Positions 41,896 through 49,588 of a stretch of 64,000 nucleotides of DNA are shown one piece after another. The number at the start of each line of letters is the position of its first letter. The stretch's first letter is position 1. The stretch covers positions 1 to 64,000 of the forward strand of contig CAZNPL010000018.1 in the NCBI GenBank assembly GCA_964574815.1, written 5' to 3'. The position numbers and the translations under genes were made by a program. The notes under the pieces are model-generated. The model made no database searches, was not told where the DNA came from, and saw only the letters and a program-made list of their open reading frames with translations. This stretch comes from CAZNPL01 sp964574815 (GTDB lineage: Bacteria > Planctomycetota > Phycisphaerae > UBA1845).

Positions 41896-44742
41896 TCATC
41901 GCCTCTCATTAGGCGGCGGCAGAACATCCACCAGTGCCTCGGCAGAATGCTCGCCCAGCTTCGCTTTGACGGTGTACTCGCCTGCAGGGACGAAGGGAAT
42001 CTGGCCCAGCCATCGGACGTCGGGGTTGGGGATGCGGTCGTGTTCGTCTCTTTGGAGGTCCCAGATGACACGGTTCAAGCCGGGTTTGGCCGGGCCGGTC
42101 AGGTTGCGGATCTTGATGCCCTTTTCGCTTGTTATTGTGATCTTGACCTCTTCTCTGGTGAAGTCGCGGACCCAGTAGGTGATGCTCGCGCCCATTGGCG
42201 GATTGGACGCGGTGAACATCCGGTCGCCCCACAGGCCGCCATACGGCAGGAACCAGCGCGGCTTGGCCGGCTGCGGGTCGAACAGATGGAACTCGGACCG
42301 GACGATCTCGGGCGTAAGCTGGCCCAGCGGCGAGGCGTCGTCCAGGACGTAGATGCTCCGGCCATGCGTGCCGGCGATCAGGTCAAGCTCGCGCGGATGC
42401 TGCTTGAGGTCGTAGACCGGGGCGGGCGGCAGTGAGTTTGCGTTCAGCTTCACCCAGCGCTTGCCGCGCTCGATCGTGACGTAGGCCGCGTTCTCCGTAC
42501 CGCAGTATAGCACTTCCGGATTCTGCCGGTCCTCCCGAATCACGCGAGTGGACCACTTGGGCGGCAGGTTGGCCGTGATGTCGCGCCAAGACTGGCCGGC
42601 GTTCGTGGTCATGAGCAGCAGCGGGTCGTAGCGGTCGCTGCGGTGCCCGTCGATGGCGACGTAGGCAGTGTCGGCATCGTGATGAGAGGCCTCGATGCCC
42701 GCTACGTACAACCCGTCCACCTGGACCGGCGTGATGTCCGCCCAGGTCTCACCGTCATCGGTGGTCAAGTGGATGCGCCCGTCGTCGGTGCCGGCCCACA
42801 GCGTACCCTGATGCAGCGGCGACTCGGCCAAGGAAACGACCGTTCCGTGCGTTTCGGCCTCGGAGCCGACGGTGATGATCCTTTCCAGCATGCGCTCGGA
42901 GAGGTCCTCGCTGATGCGCTCCCATTTGTCGCCGCGCTCGGTGAGCCTGAACACGTAGTTGCCCCCGAAGTACAGCACGCTGGGGTCGTGATGCGACAGG
43001 ACCATCGGCGCGTTCCAGTTGAAGCGGTAGTGGGGCTGCCCCTCCTTGGGAGCGGGCTTGATCGTCGTTCTCTCGGCGGTGTCGAGGTGGCACCGGGCGA
43101 TGCTCCCGCCCTGCAATTCAGTGTAGACGATGTTCGGGTCGGCCGGATCGAACGCGACGTGGAAGCCGTCGCCGCCGAAGATGAAAGACCAATCCTGGTT
43201 GGTGATCCCGACGTTCTCGGCCCCCATGCCGCCCTCCGACCTCTTGAGCGTGCCGCTGGGGCCGATCCACGTGCCGTTGTCCTGCAACCCGCCGCCGATG
43301 CGGTACGGATCGGACATATCGACCGAGACGTTGTAAAACTGCCCGACCGCCACGTGGTTCAGGAAATCCCAGGTCTTACCGCGGTCATGCGACAGGTACA
43401 GTCCCCCGTCGGTCCCCATGAACAGGTCGTCGGTATCGTCGGGATCGATGCGCAAGGCGTGCATGTCAACGTGCGGCTTGCGAGCGCCGCCCGCGCGAAA
43501 GTGCTCGCCTCCGTCGTCGGAGACGTAGAGCGTCCAGCCGAGCAGGTAGACGCGCTGATCGTCGCCGGGATCGACGCGAATCTTGGAAAAGTAGAACGGT
43601 CGCGGATTGAAGTCGTTCATGCGCTCCCAGGTGTCGCCGCCGTCGTCGGTCCTGAAGACCCCGCCGCTGCGACTGCGATTGTCGAACGTGTTGACGCCTG
43701 TGCCGCCGTAATCGGACTCGACAATGGCGTAGAGAATGCGCGGGTCCTTGGGGAAGATGTCCAGACCGATGCGGCCCGTCTGCGGCGGAAGGCCCCCGGT
43801 CAGCTTCGTCCAGCTCTGCCCGGCGTCCTTCGAGCGGTAGATACCGCCCTCAGGCCCGCCGCTCTGAAAGCTGTAGGCCGTGCGCCGTCGGTAGTACATG
43901 GCCGCGTAGACGACGTCCGGGTTATCAGGATTGAGGATCACGTCGCAGCAGCCGACATCCTCGTTGATCGCCAGGACGCGATCCCAGCTCTTGCCGCCGT
44001 CCATCGTCCTGTAGAGCCCGCGGGTTTCGTTGGGCCCCCACAGATGCCCCATCGCGGCGATGTAGCACACGTCGGGGTCGCGCGGGTGGACGGCCAGCGC
44101 CGGTATGTCATGCGAGTCCTCCAGCCCCAGATGCTCGAAGTTCGAGCCGCCATCGGTCGAGCGATAGACGCCGTGCCCCCAGGAGGAGCTGTTGCGTCCA
44201 TTCCCCTCACCGGTTCCGACCCAGACGATCTTCGCTTTGTCCTTCTCGGTAAGGTCGGCTTCGTCGTCGCCGTCATTCGGCACATCCTCCCAGCCGGGCC
44301 AATCGGGCGGCGCATCCGCGACGGCCACCGCACCAATGGAAAGCGTTTCGTGCTCATCGAAGACGGGCGTCAGAGTCGTGCCGCCGTTGGTGGTCTTGAA
44401 CAGCCCACCCGTGGCGAAGCCGACGAAAAAAGTTTTGGGGTTGCCAGGGGCCAGGGCAATGTCGGCGACGCGCCCGCCCATGTCGGCCGGTCCCACACCG
44501 CGCCACGCGAGGCCTTCGAAATCCTCAGGTGTGAGAACCCGCGACGACGATTGGACCCCCTCGCCTTCGCCGGGTAACGCTCCGGCGCGTGTTTCAGTAG
44601 CCGGTTCGCTCGAGCCTTCCGGGGCGGGCTGTGCGGAGGCGGCCTGCATGTTCGCGTCGGAGACCGCGGCCGGGGTGGCACAGCCGGCGATCAAAAGCAA
44701 TTGCAGAGGCAACCATCGTCCAAGAGCCATCACGTTTTGCAT
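41896..44742 (-). CDS. Lipoprotein with sortilin/VPS10-like BNR beta-propeller repeats
   Basis: 948 residues from ATG 44742 (AAGGGAG five bases upstream). The signal peptide ends in the lipobox LLLIAGC (Cys21), so the protein is lipid-anchored. A low-complexity spacer follows, then about 800 residues of BNR/Asp-box repeats of the S-x-D-x-G-x-x-W type (STDGGSNFEHLG, SKDAGQSWTKL, TDDGGDTWERM, SHDRGKTWDFL, TTDDGETWADI, TTNAGQSWRDI), forming one or two ten-bladed VPS10-like propellers. The last 130 residues form a beta domain (IKIRNLTGPAKPGLNRVIWDLQ) seen at the end of planctomycete and acidobacterial relatives. Function of these proteins is unknown; glycan or peptide binding is possible. Confidence 0.88.
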   Translation of the reverse strand: MQNVMALGRWLPLQLLLIAGCATPAAVSDANMQAASAQPAPEGSSEPATETRAGALPGEGEGVQSSSRVLTPEDFEGLAWRGVGPADMGGRVADIALAPGNPKTFFVGFATGGLFKTTNGGTTLTPVFDEHETLSIGAVAVADAPPDWPGWEDVPNDGDDEADLTEKDKAKIVWVGTGEGNGRNSSSWGHGVYRSTDGGSNFEHLGLEDSHDIPALAVHPRDPDVCYIAAMGHLWGPNETRGLYRTMDGGKSWDRVLAINEDVGCCDVILNPDNPDVVYAAMYYRRRTAYSFQSGGPEGGIYRSKDAGQSWTKLTGGLPPQTGRIGLDIFPKDPRILYAIVESDYGGTGVNTFDNRSRSGGVFRTDDGGDTWERMNDFNPRPFYFSKIRVDPGDDQRVYLLGWTLYVSDDGGEHFRAGGARKPHVDMHALRIDPDDTDDLFMGTDGGLYLSHDRGKTWDFLNHVAVGQFYNVSVDMSDPYRIGGGLQDNGTWIGPSGTLKRSEGGMGAENVGITNQDWSFIFGGDGFHVAFDPADPNIVYTELQGGSIARCHLDTAERTTIKPAPKEGQPHYRFNWNAPMVLSHHDPSVLYFGGNYVFRLTERGDKWERISEDLSERMLERIITVGSEAETHGTVVSLAESPLHQGTLWAGTDDGRIHLTTDDGETWADITPVQVDGLYVAGIEASHHDADTAYVAIDGHRSDRYDPLLLMTTNAGQSWRDITANLPPKWSTRVIREDRQNPEVLYCGTENAAYVTIERGKRWVKLNANSLPPAPVYDLKQHPRELDLIAGTHGRSIYVLDDASPLGQLTPEIVRSEFHLFDPQPAKPRWFLPYGGLWGDRMFTASNPPMGASITYWVRDFTREEVKITITSEKGIKIRNLTGPAKPGLNRVIWDLQRDEHDRIPNPDVRWLGQIPFVPAGEYTVKAKLGEHSAEALVDVLPPPNERR

Positions 44743-44886
44743 GTACGCTCCCTTCGGCTTGAATTCGAGGCCGAGCGGATGCTAAGGGAAGCACAAAGAA
44801 GTGTATAGAGGCCGCTGAAGCCGATCCCGGAACCGTTGACGAGGTCCACCGGCGGCTTGTCCGCCAGTGTTTTGCCGCATTCAGCT

Positions 44887-44912
44887 GGGCATTGGGTTGG
44901 GTTCCAATGCCC
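44887..44912 (-). terminator. Perfect 9-bp hairpin after the cysteine-rich protein gene
   Basis: GGGCATTGG and CCAATGCCC with an eight-base loop, 114 bases beyond the stop of the minus-strand gene at 45027. No T-run, so terminator function is uncertain. The remaining gap 44743-45026 holds no other supported feature. Confidence 0.4.
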
Positions 44913-45026
44913 CGTGCGGCGCGGTGAAGTTGCGCGGCCGACCCGGTTCTGACTGACTCATCGCCCCGCGCCGACAGAACTGCGCGCCTCAATCCTGCGT
45001 TAAGCGGCCTGCATCCGACCTCGCGA

Positions 45027-47153
45027 TCACGGGGTTCCCGAACAGCAGGGGTCAACGCCACGGCTTGCACCGAGCACCGCGAACAAATCGAATAGGTTGA
45101 TCACGTCGTCGCCTTCGCAGGGGTGCAAGTCCAGGCGCTCGATAGGACAGCGCGGCTCAGTGCCGGCCATCCCGTCAAGCACACAGAACATGTCGAACAG
45201 ATTCACGACGCCGTCATTGTCGAGGTCGCCGTAAAGCGCCCCCACGTGAGCGCAGAATCCTTGTTCGCACGTGTCCATGGTACAGACATCGCCATCATCG
45301 CAGTCGGTGTCAGCAAGGCAGTCGAAGCATCGGTCCAACGCTTCATCGCACAGATCGCCCGAACACGGAACGCCGCCGGGGACACAGCCCAGCGCTGGGT
45401 CGCACAACTCGCTGCCGTCGCAGAACTGGCCATTGTCGCACGACGCGTGATCCGGCTGGTGTTCGCAAGACCCCTCGACACACACATCCGATGTGCACTC
45501 CACGCCGTCGTCGCAGTCGCCTGCAACGACATTCACCTGAAAAGAGCACGTGCCGACCAAGCGACAGGCGTTTGTCGCCTCGCAGGTCATCGTGGTTGTT
45601 CCCGCCGGAAAGAGATCGCCGGAATCCAACCCCTCCGTCGGTGCTGACGAGCAGGTGACCTCGAGGTCGCCCTCGCACGGGTCCGTCGCCGTCACCGGAG
45701 GCCATTCCACAACGGCCGAGTCAGTGCAACGCTCAACGAACACCGTGATGTCATCCGGGCATAGGAGCTCCGGCGTGGAACCGGCGATGGCCAACTCCGT
45801 CAGGTCCGACAGCACGGGAGCGCGTTCGACTCCATCGACATCGACAAGCTTGGTCGCCGGGTTGTGTGGACGAAAGCGAACGAACGCGCCGCATTCGCCC
45901 ACGGCCTCGAACGTCAGGACAGCCAGGCTAGCCGGACCGTTGGTGCCCTCCCCGGCCGCCGGAGCGCCAACCAAGTAGTCGATCGTTCCAGCAACATGAT
46001 CAACGTCCTCGAAGACCTCCACCGTCAGCGGCGGGTCACCCGGCTCAGCGGCAATGAAGGCAAGCACGGCCGCGTCAAACTCCAGAAAGAACTGACCCGC
46101 CGCAATGACAGGCAGCGATTCGCCCATCTCGACGCGAATCGTGATGACGTCGCCGGGCGCGTAACACGATTCAACAGGCGGATCGCCGGGATCGGCGACG
46201 AGCGTCACCGCAGGAGCGCACTGCGGGTTCGAGGACCCGATGCATTCGCCCTGGATGCAAACGTCGTCAAGTGTGCAAGGATCGCCGTCATCGCAGGGAT
46301 CGGCATTGTTCACATGCTCACAATAGTCGACGTTTTCCAGGCAAGTGTCGTCGGTGCAGGGATTGTCGTCATCGCACGGATCGGTACCCGACAGGCAGCC
46401 CTGCGTTGGGTCGCAGGTCTCGCGACCGTTGCAGAACAGACCGTCGTCGCAAGTGGTGTCCTCAGGCGTGTTGGAGCACGTATCGGCCGCTTCGTCGCAC
46501 TCGTCGACCGTGCAGGCGACGCCGTCGTCGCATGGCGGGGTCCCCTGAAGGCATTGGCCGCCCTCACAACTCTCGGCGCCGTTACAGAACAGACCGTCAT
46601 CACATTCGCTGTCCTGCGCACACGGGCGGCACTGATCAATCACGTCGTCGCAGATGGGCTCGGCAGGATCGCTGCAGGGAGGCTCGCCGGGCTGGCAACC
46701 GAGAGCAGCGTCGCACGTTTCAAGGCCGTTGCAGAACACGCCATCGTCGCACACTGCGTCGTTCGGGAAGCTGCCCGTGCAGGAGTCGGTGGACTCGTCG
46801 CACTCGTCGATCGTGCACGCAACGCCGTCGTCACAAGGCGGATCGCCCGGTACGCACCCGAGTTGAGTGTCGCATACCTCGGCCCCGTTGCAGAAGAGAC
46901 TATCGTCGCAGGCGGAGTGATCCGGCACGTGTGTGCACTGATCGTAGAATTCGACACATGCATCAAGGGTGCAGGCAACTCCGTCATCGCAAGGGGATAT
47001 GCCCGGCTGGCACCAACCGTCGACGCACGTCTCCACGCCGTTGCAGTAGATGCTGTCGAGGCAATCGGCGTCAGTCACGCATTCCGGCCAGGCATGCGCG
47101 ACGGGCATACCGAAGAGTTGAAGAACCAGCAACGCATTGGTCATGAATCGCAT
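45027..47153 (-). CDS. Secreted cysteine-rich, cohesin-like, HYR and dockerin protein
   Basis: About 708 residues from ATG 47153 (GGGAGG upstream; signal peptide NALLVLQLFGMPVAHA). Residues 21-318 are tandem disulphide repeats of the form CDDGVACTxDxCDExxDxC / CDDGLFCNGxExC, known from myxobacterial and planctomycete surface proteins. Residues 318-458 resemble a cohesin domain (YAPGDVITIRVEMGE, GQFFLEFDAAVLAF). Residues 461-544 are an HYR domain (FPAGTTTMTCEATNAC). A second cysteine block leads to the dockerin-like end (DLDNDGVVNLFDMF, GDDVINLFDLF). A cell-surface or extracellular binding protein. It carries both a cohesin-like and a dockerin-like part, so self-assembly with its relatives is conceivable. 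Confidence 0.85.
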   Translation of the reverse strand: MRFMTNALLVLQLFGMPVAHAWPECVTDADCLDSIYCNGVETCVDGWCQPGISPCDDGVACTLDACVEFYDQCTHVPDHSACDDSLFCNGAEVCDTQLGCVPGDPPCDDGVACTIDECDESTDSCTGSFPNDAVCDDGVFCNGLETCDAALGCQPGEPPCSDPAEPICDDVIDQCRPCAQDSECDDGLFCNGAESCEGGQCLQGTPPCDDGVACTVDECDEAADTCSNTPEDTTCDDGLFCNGRETCDPTQGCLSGTDPCDDDNPCTDDTCLENVDYCEHVNNADPCDDGDPCTLDDVCIQGECIGSSNPQCAPAVTLVADPGDPPVESCYAPGDVITIRVEMGESLPVIAAGQFFLEFDAAVLAFIAAEPGDPPLTVEVFEDVDHVAGTIDYLVGAPAAGEGTNGPASLAVLTFEAVGECGAFVRFRPHNPATKLVDVDGVERAPVLSDLTELAIAGSTPELLCPDDITVFVERCTDSAVVEWPPVTATDPCEGDLEVTCSSAPTEGLDSGDLFPAGTTTMTCEATNACRLVGTCSFQVNVVAGDCDDGVECTSDVCVEGSCEHQPDHASCDNGQFCDGSELCDPALGCVPGGVPCSGDLCDEALDRCFDCLADTDCDDGDVCTMDTCEQGFCAHVGALYGDLDNDGVVNLFDMFCVLDGMAGTEPRCPIERLDLHPCEGDDVINLFDLFAVLGASRGVDPCCSGTP

Positions 47154-47316
47154 GTTACCCTCCCCCTGTGCGGCTTCGGCGAGCGCGCCACGCGGCCGCG
47201 TCGACATCACTTGCTCCTTGAGATGTGCCCCCATTTCGACTTGCGAAGCGCGGCTCCGATTCAGCGTGGAGATCAAGCTTCTCCCGCCACCGTTTGCCAA
47301 GCTTCGCCGAGGTCGT

Positions 47317-47345
47317 ATTTTATCGGAACCGAGATCAGGATTAAA
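47317..47345 (-). promoter_or_regulatory. Candidate promoter of the cysteine-rich protein gene
   Basis: TTTAAT (47345-47340), 17-base spacer, TAAAAT (47322-47317) on the minus strand, giving a leader of about 155 bases. The -10 is good, the -35 poor. This lies in the 375-base divergent region 47154-47528; no other feature is visible there apart from the ribosome-binding site of the plus-strand gene. Confidence 0.4.
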
Positions 47346-47528
47346 CAGTGTGCTGCGAAAAGCCGCCCACGGCATCGAGCGGCCAGCACCCCGGGAGGCG
47401 GCGACTCGGCTCCAGGATCGTTGCGAGTCTGCGACGAGCTGGCGACTCTTCTGCTATGATCCGTAGGCGGATTTTTTCAAGGGGCACGGAGAAGACAGGG
47501 CTGCGGTGCTCGCAAGGAGCTCTGACGC

Positions 47529-48161
47529 GTGAACAAGAATCATCCTGACGAGCGGCGGGGGCTGACTCGGCGCGAATGGGTCATCGCGGGTGTCAACTTG
47601 GCGTACACCACGGTGTTCACGTTGCTCGCGTTTCGGCGCGAGAATTATGAATTCGTGATGTATGCGGGCGTGGTAATCCTCATCTTCGCGCTGATCCTGG
47701 CCAAGCAGCCGGTCGTTCGTTTTGACGGGGTCATCTTGTGGGGGCTAACGCTGTGGGGGCTGGCGCACATGGCCGGGGGCAACATCCCTGTCAGCGACGG
47801 CGTGTTGTACTCGGTGCAACTGATCCCCCGGGTCCTTCGCTACGACCAGTTCGTGCATTGGTTCGGGTTCGGTACGGCGACGCTGGTCTGCTTTCACCTC
47901 CTGCGACCGTGCTTGCGCGAAGAGGCGGTCGGCGGGGGCGTGTTGTGGTTTCTGGTGATCATGATGGGAATCGGCGTCGGAGCACTGAACGAGATCGTTG
48001 AGTTCGCGGCCGTCCTGTTGATGCCCGAGACCGGGGTGGGCGGCTATGAGAACACGCTGTGGGACTTGGTCTTCAACACTCTCGGCGCTGCGACCGCGGT
48101 GGTATTGATTGCGGTGCGGACTAGACCGAGCAGGCGTAGCCGAAGTCGTCACGATCGTTGA
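47529..48161 (+). CDS. YjdF-like (DUF2238) integral membrane protein
   Basis: 210 residues from GTG 47529 with AAGGAG nine bases upstream. Five or six transmembrane helices. Family marks are the conserved DQFVHWFGFGTATLVCFHLL and GVGALNEIVEFAAVLLMPETGVGGYENTLWDLVFNTLGA, the His and acidic residues within helices that characterise DUF2238/YjdF. Molecular function is unknown. It stands alone on the plus strand between minus-strand genes. Confidence 0.8.
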   Translation: MNKNHPDERRGLTRREWVIAGVNLAYTTVFTLLAFRRENYEFVMYAGVVILIFALILAKQPVVRFDGVILWGLTLWGLAHMAGGNIPVSDGVLYSVQLIPRVLRYDQFVHWFGFGTATLVCFHLLRPCLREEAVGGGVLWFLVIMMGIGVGALNEIVEFAAVLLMPETGVGGYENTLWDLVFNTLGAATAVVLIAVRTRPSRRSRSRHDR

Positions 48162-48283
48162 GCGCCGCGGTCCTTAACACGCACGGTGAGAAAGACTGGG
48201 GAGAGGCGCGCAGCCCGCGCCAGCGGACGACAAGGTGGCCGTCTCGTTCGCGCGGGAGGAAAGGGCAGCGGTTGGGTGTGATG

Positions 48284-48309
48284 GAGGCCGGGCATTCGCA
48301 CCCGGCCTC
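48284..48309 (-). terminator. Hairpin downstream of micro-gene A
   Basis: GAGGCCGGG (minus strand 48309-48301), loop TGCGAATG, CCCGGCCTC (48292-48284), a perfect nine-base-pair stem 27 nt after the stop of micro-gene A. The arms are identical to those of the terminator of micro-gene B, but the following bases (CATCACAC) contain no T-run. Confidence 0.55.
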
Positions 48310-48336
48310 GTCAGCAGTTTTCAGGTTCGTAACGAC

Positions 48337-48414
48337 TTAGCCAAACAGAGCCTCAAGCAGGACCTTGAGATACTCGCCGAGAATCTCGCCCACAAGCGGA
48401 ATGATATTGGTCAT
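48337..48414 (-). CDS. 25-residue micro-protein A, paired with micro-protein B
   Basis: ATG 48414 is preceded by AGGAGG six bases upstream (a second ATG directly before it, at 48417, is too close). The peptide begins MTNIIPLVGEILGE and continues with a hydrophobic tail ending LLEALFG. It is a likely amphipathic or membrane-active helix with two glutamates and one lysine. The first 14 codons match micro-protein B: seven of 13 codons after ATG differ only synonymously (ACC/ACT, ATC/ATT, CCG/CCC, GGC/GGT, CTC/CTG, GGC/GGT, GAG/GAA), one is a conservative L/I change and one is N/E. That pattern shows selection on the peptide. A hairpin follows after 27 nt. Function unknown; small toxins, membrane regulators or secreted peptides are possibilities. 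Confidence 0.8.
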   Translation of the reverse strand: MTNIIPLVGEILGEYLKVLLEALFG

Positions 48415-48824
48415 CATTCTCCTCCTCTTCAACCGGAACAATCCCAATTTGTAGCTGCCCGCGCCGTTCGCAGGGACACCAAGACTAATGCTACTCGGGA
48501 ACGCTGAGGATTTCACCGGCTGAGCCGGTGTTAATCAAGATTTAACGCTTCTCCCGAGCGGCAAGCAAGCCATGGCGTCTGCGGTTCGGCAATCGCATTT
48601 GACCGGCCGAAACACGAGGAAAACCTGCATCGCGATCGCTTCGGGGTATACCACAGCTTTACTACTGCCACGCTCGCAGGACGCGGGCTGTTGAGGATGG
48701 AGATGACGCCGTGGATTCGCACCGCTCATCGAACGTCGGCGTGGCGACCCGTTGGAGGCACCATATGTTCGCCCGCAAATGGCTGCGTAATGCCCGATGC
48801 AATGCAGGCAAACAGCTGTGGCGC

Positions 48825-48853
48825 AAAGAAAGAGGCCGGGTTATCCCGGCCTC
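48825..48853 (-). terminator. Rho-independent terminator of micro-gene B
   Basis: Minus strand: GAGGCCGGG, loop ATAA, CCCGGCCTC, then TTTCTTT (48831-48825). A perfect nine-base-pair stem with a T-run, 28 nt after the stop of micro-gene B. It gives a very short transcript ending. Confidence 0.88.
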
Positions 48854-48881
48854 GCGACAGACACTTGACAACGACTCCTGA

Positions 48882-48950
48882 TCAACCGCCCAGGAGAATG
48901 GCTATCATTTCACCCAGAATCTCACCCACAATGGGAATAATCTCAGTCAT
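48882..48950 (-). CDS. 22-residue micro-protein B
   Basis: ATG 48950 with AGGAGG exactly six bases upstream (within AAAGGAGG). The peptide begins MTEIIPIVGEILGE and ends with the hydrophobic stretch MIAILLGG. The core IIPxVGEILGE is shared with micro-protein A 470 bases away on the same strand. It is followed by a textbook terminator, so this is a complete stand-alone gene. The net charge is negative and the helix has a hydrophobic face. I know of no named family with this core. See micro-gene A for the codon comparison. Confidence 0.82.
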   Translation of the reverse strand: MTEIIPIVGEILGEMIAILLGG

Positions 48951-49036
48951 TGCAAGCCTCCTTTCTTTGTCTGTGGTGTTCAGTACCGAGTGTCAGCAAA
49001 GGCTCCGCACCAATCGCCTTTGTCCATACTGCGTGT

Positions 49037-49064
49037 ATCCTAGTAAATTGCCGGGCACCTTCAA
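49037..49064 (-). promoter_or_regulatory. Candidate promoter of micro-gene B
   Basis: TTGAAG (49064-49059), 16-base spacer, TAGGAT (49042-49037) on the minus strand, giving a leader of about 80 nt before ATG 48950. Four of six bases match in each box. Apart from the micro-genes, hairpins and this site, I see nothing further in 48162-49384; the stretch 48427-48820 has a palindrome CACCGGC-tga-GCCGGTG near 48515. Confidence 0.35.
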
Positions 49065-49384
49065 GGTATCGGGCCGGTTCTTACAAGATTGTGCGCGATC
49101 GCCGCCGCACGTTCGCGTCACGCAGCGCATCACCCCACGGATGCTGCGATGACCGAGGCGGGCTGATCGGGTGTCTAACGACGGTGTAATTCGCGACAGC
49201 CCGGTAAAGCCATGCAACAACCCTGCGTGAGTCGGCGGCCCCTGTGCGTTGACGTTGCGGGCGGTTCAGAGCACGACAGGTCGGAGGTTCGGACTTTGGC
49301 CGATCGGGAGCGTTCGCGCATCGTGCAGCGTCGGTCGGCTGCTGGCTCGCCGGGCGAGTCTTGCGCCGCCCTCCCTATGCTGCC

Positions 49385-49442
49385 AAAAGACGAGCACCTC
49401 ACGGGAACCGATCGGATACGGTCCCGTGAGGCGCTTCGTCTT
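49385..49442 (-). terminator. Terminator-like long hairpin after the giant surface protein gene
   Basis: Minus strand: AAGACGA, then CCTCACGGGA, a central loop, TCCCGTGAGG, then TCGTCTT and TTGGC. The inner stem has ten pairs and the outer seven. It lies 147 bases beyond the stop of the gene at 49589. Confidence 0.55.
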
Positions 49443-49588
49443 CGCCGCGGCTTAGAGTCGGACGGCAACCGCACATCAGTTAACGGCTGTGTCCAACCGC
49501 TCGGCGCGAGTCCATCTCACAAGAGTGAGTTTGTCCTCCCTTACAGGCGACCGGCGTATGCATCGCGCCGTCGCTTTATCGTTTGGCG

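Noticed and set aside
42643..44577. 644-codon open frame on the plus strand
   Set aside because: It lies entirely opposite the BNR lipoprotein gene, whose translation has clear repeats and a lipobox. The plus-strand translation has no domain; it is a shadow of GC-biased codon use.
45864..47459. 531-codon open frame on the plus strand
   Set aside because: Antisense to the cysteine-rich repeats; its own repeats merely mirror them.
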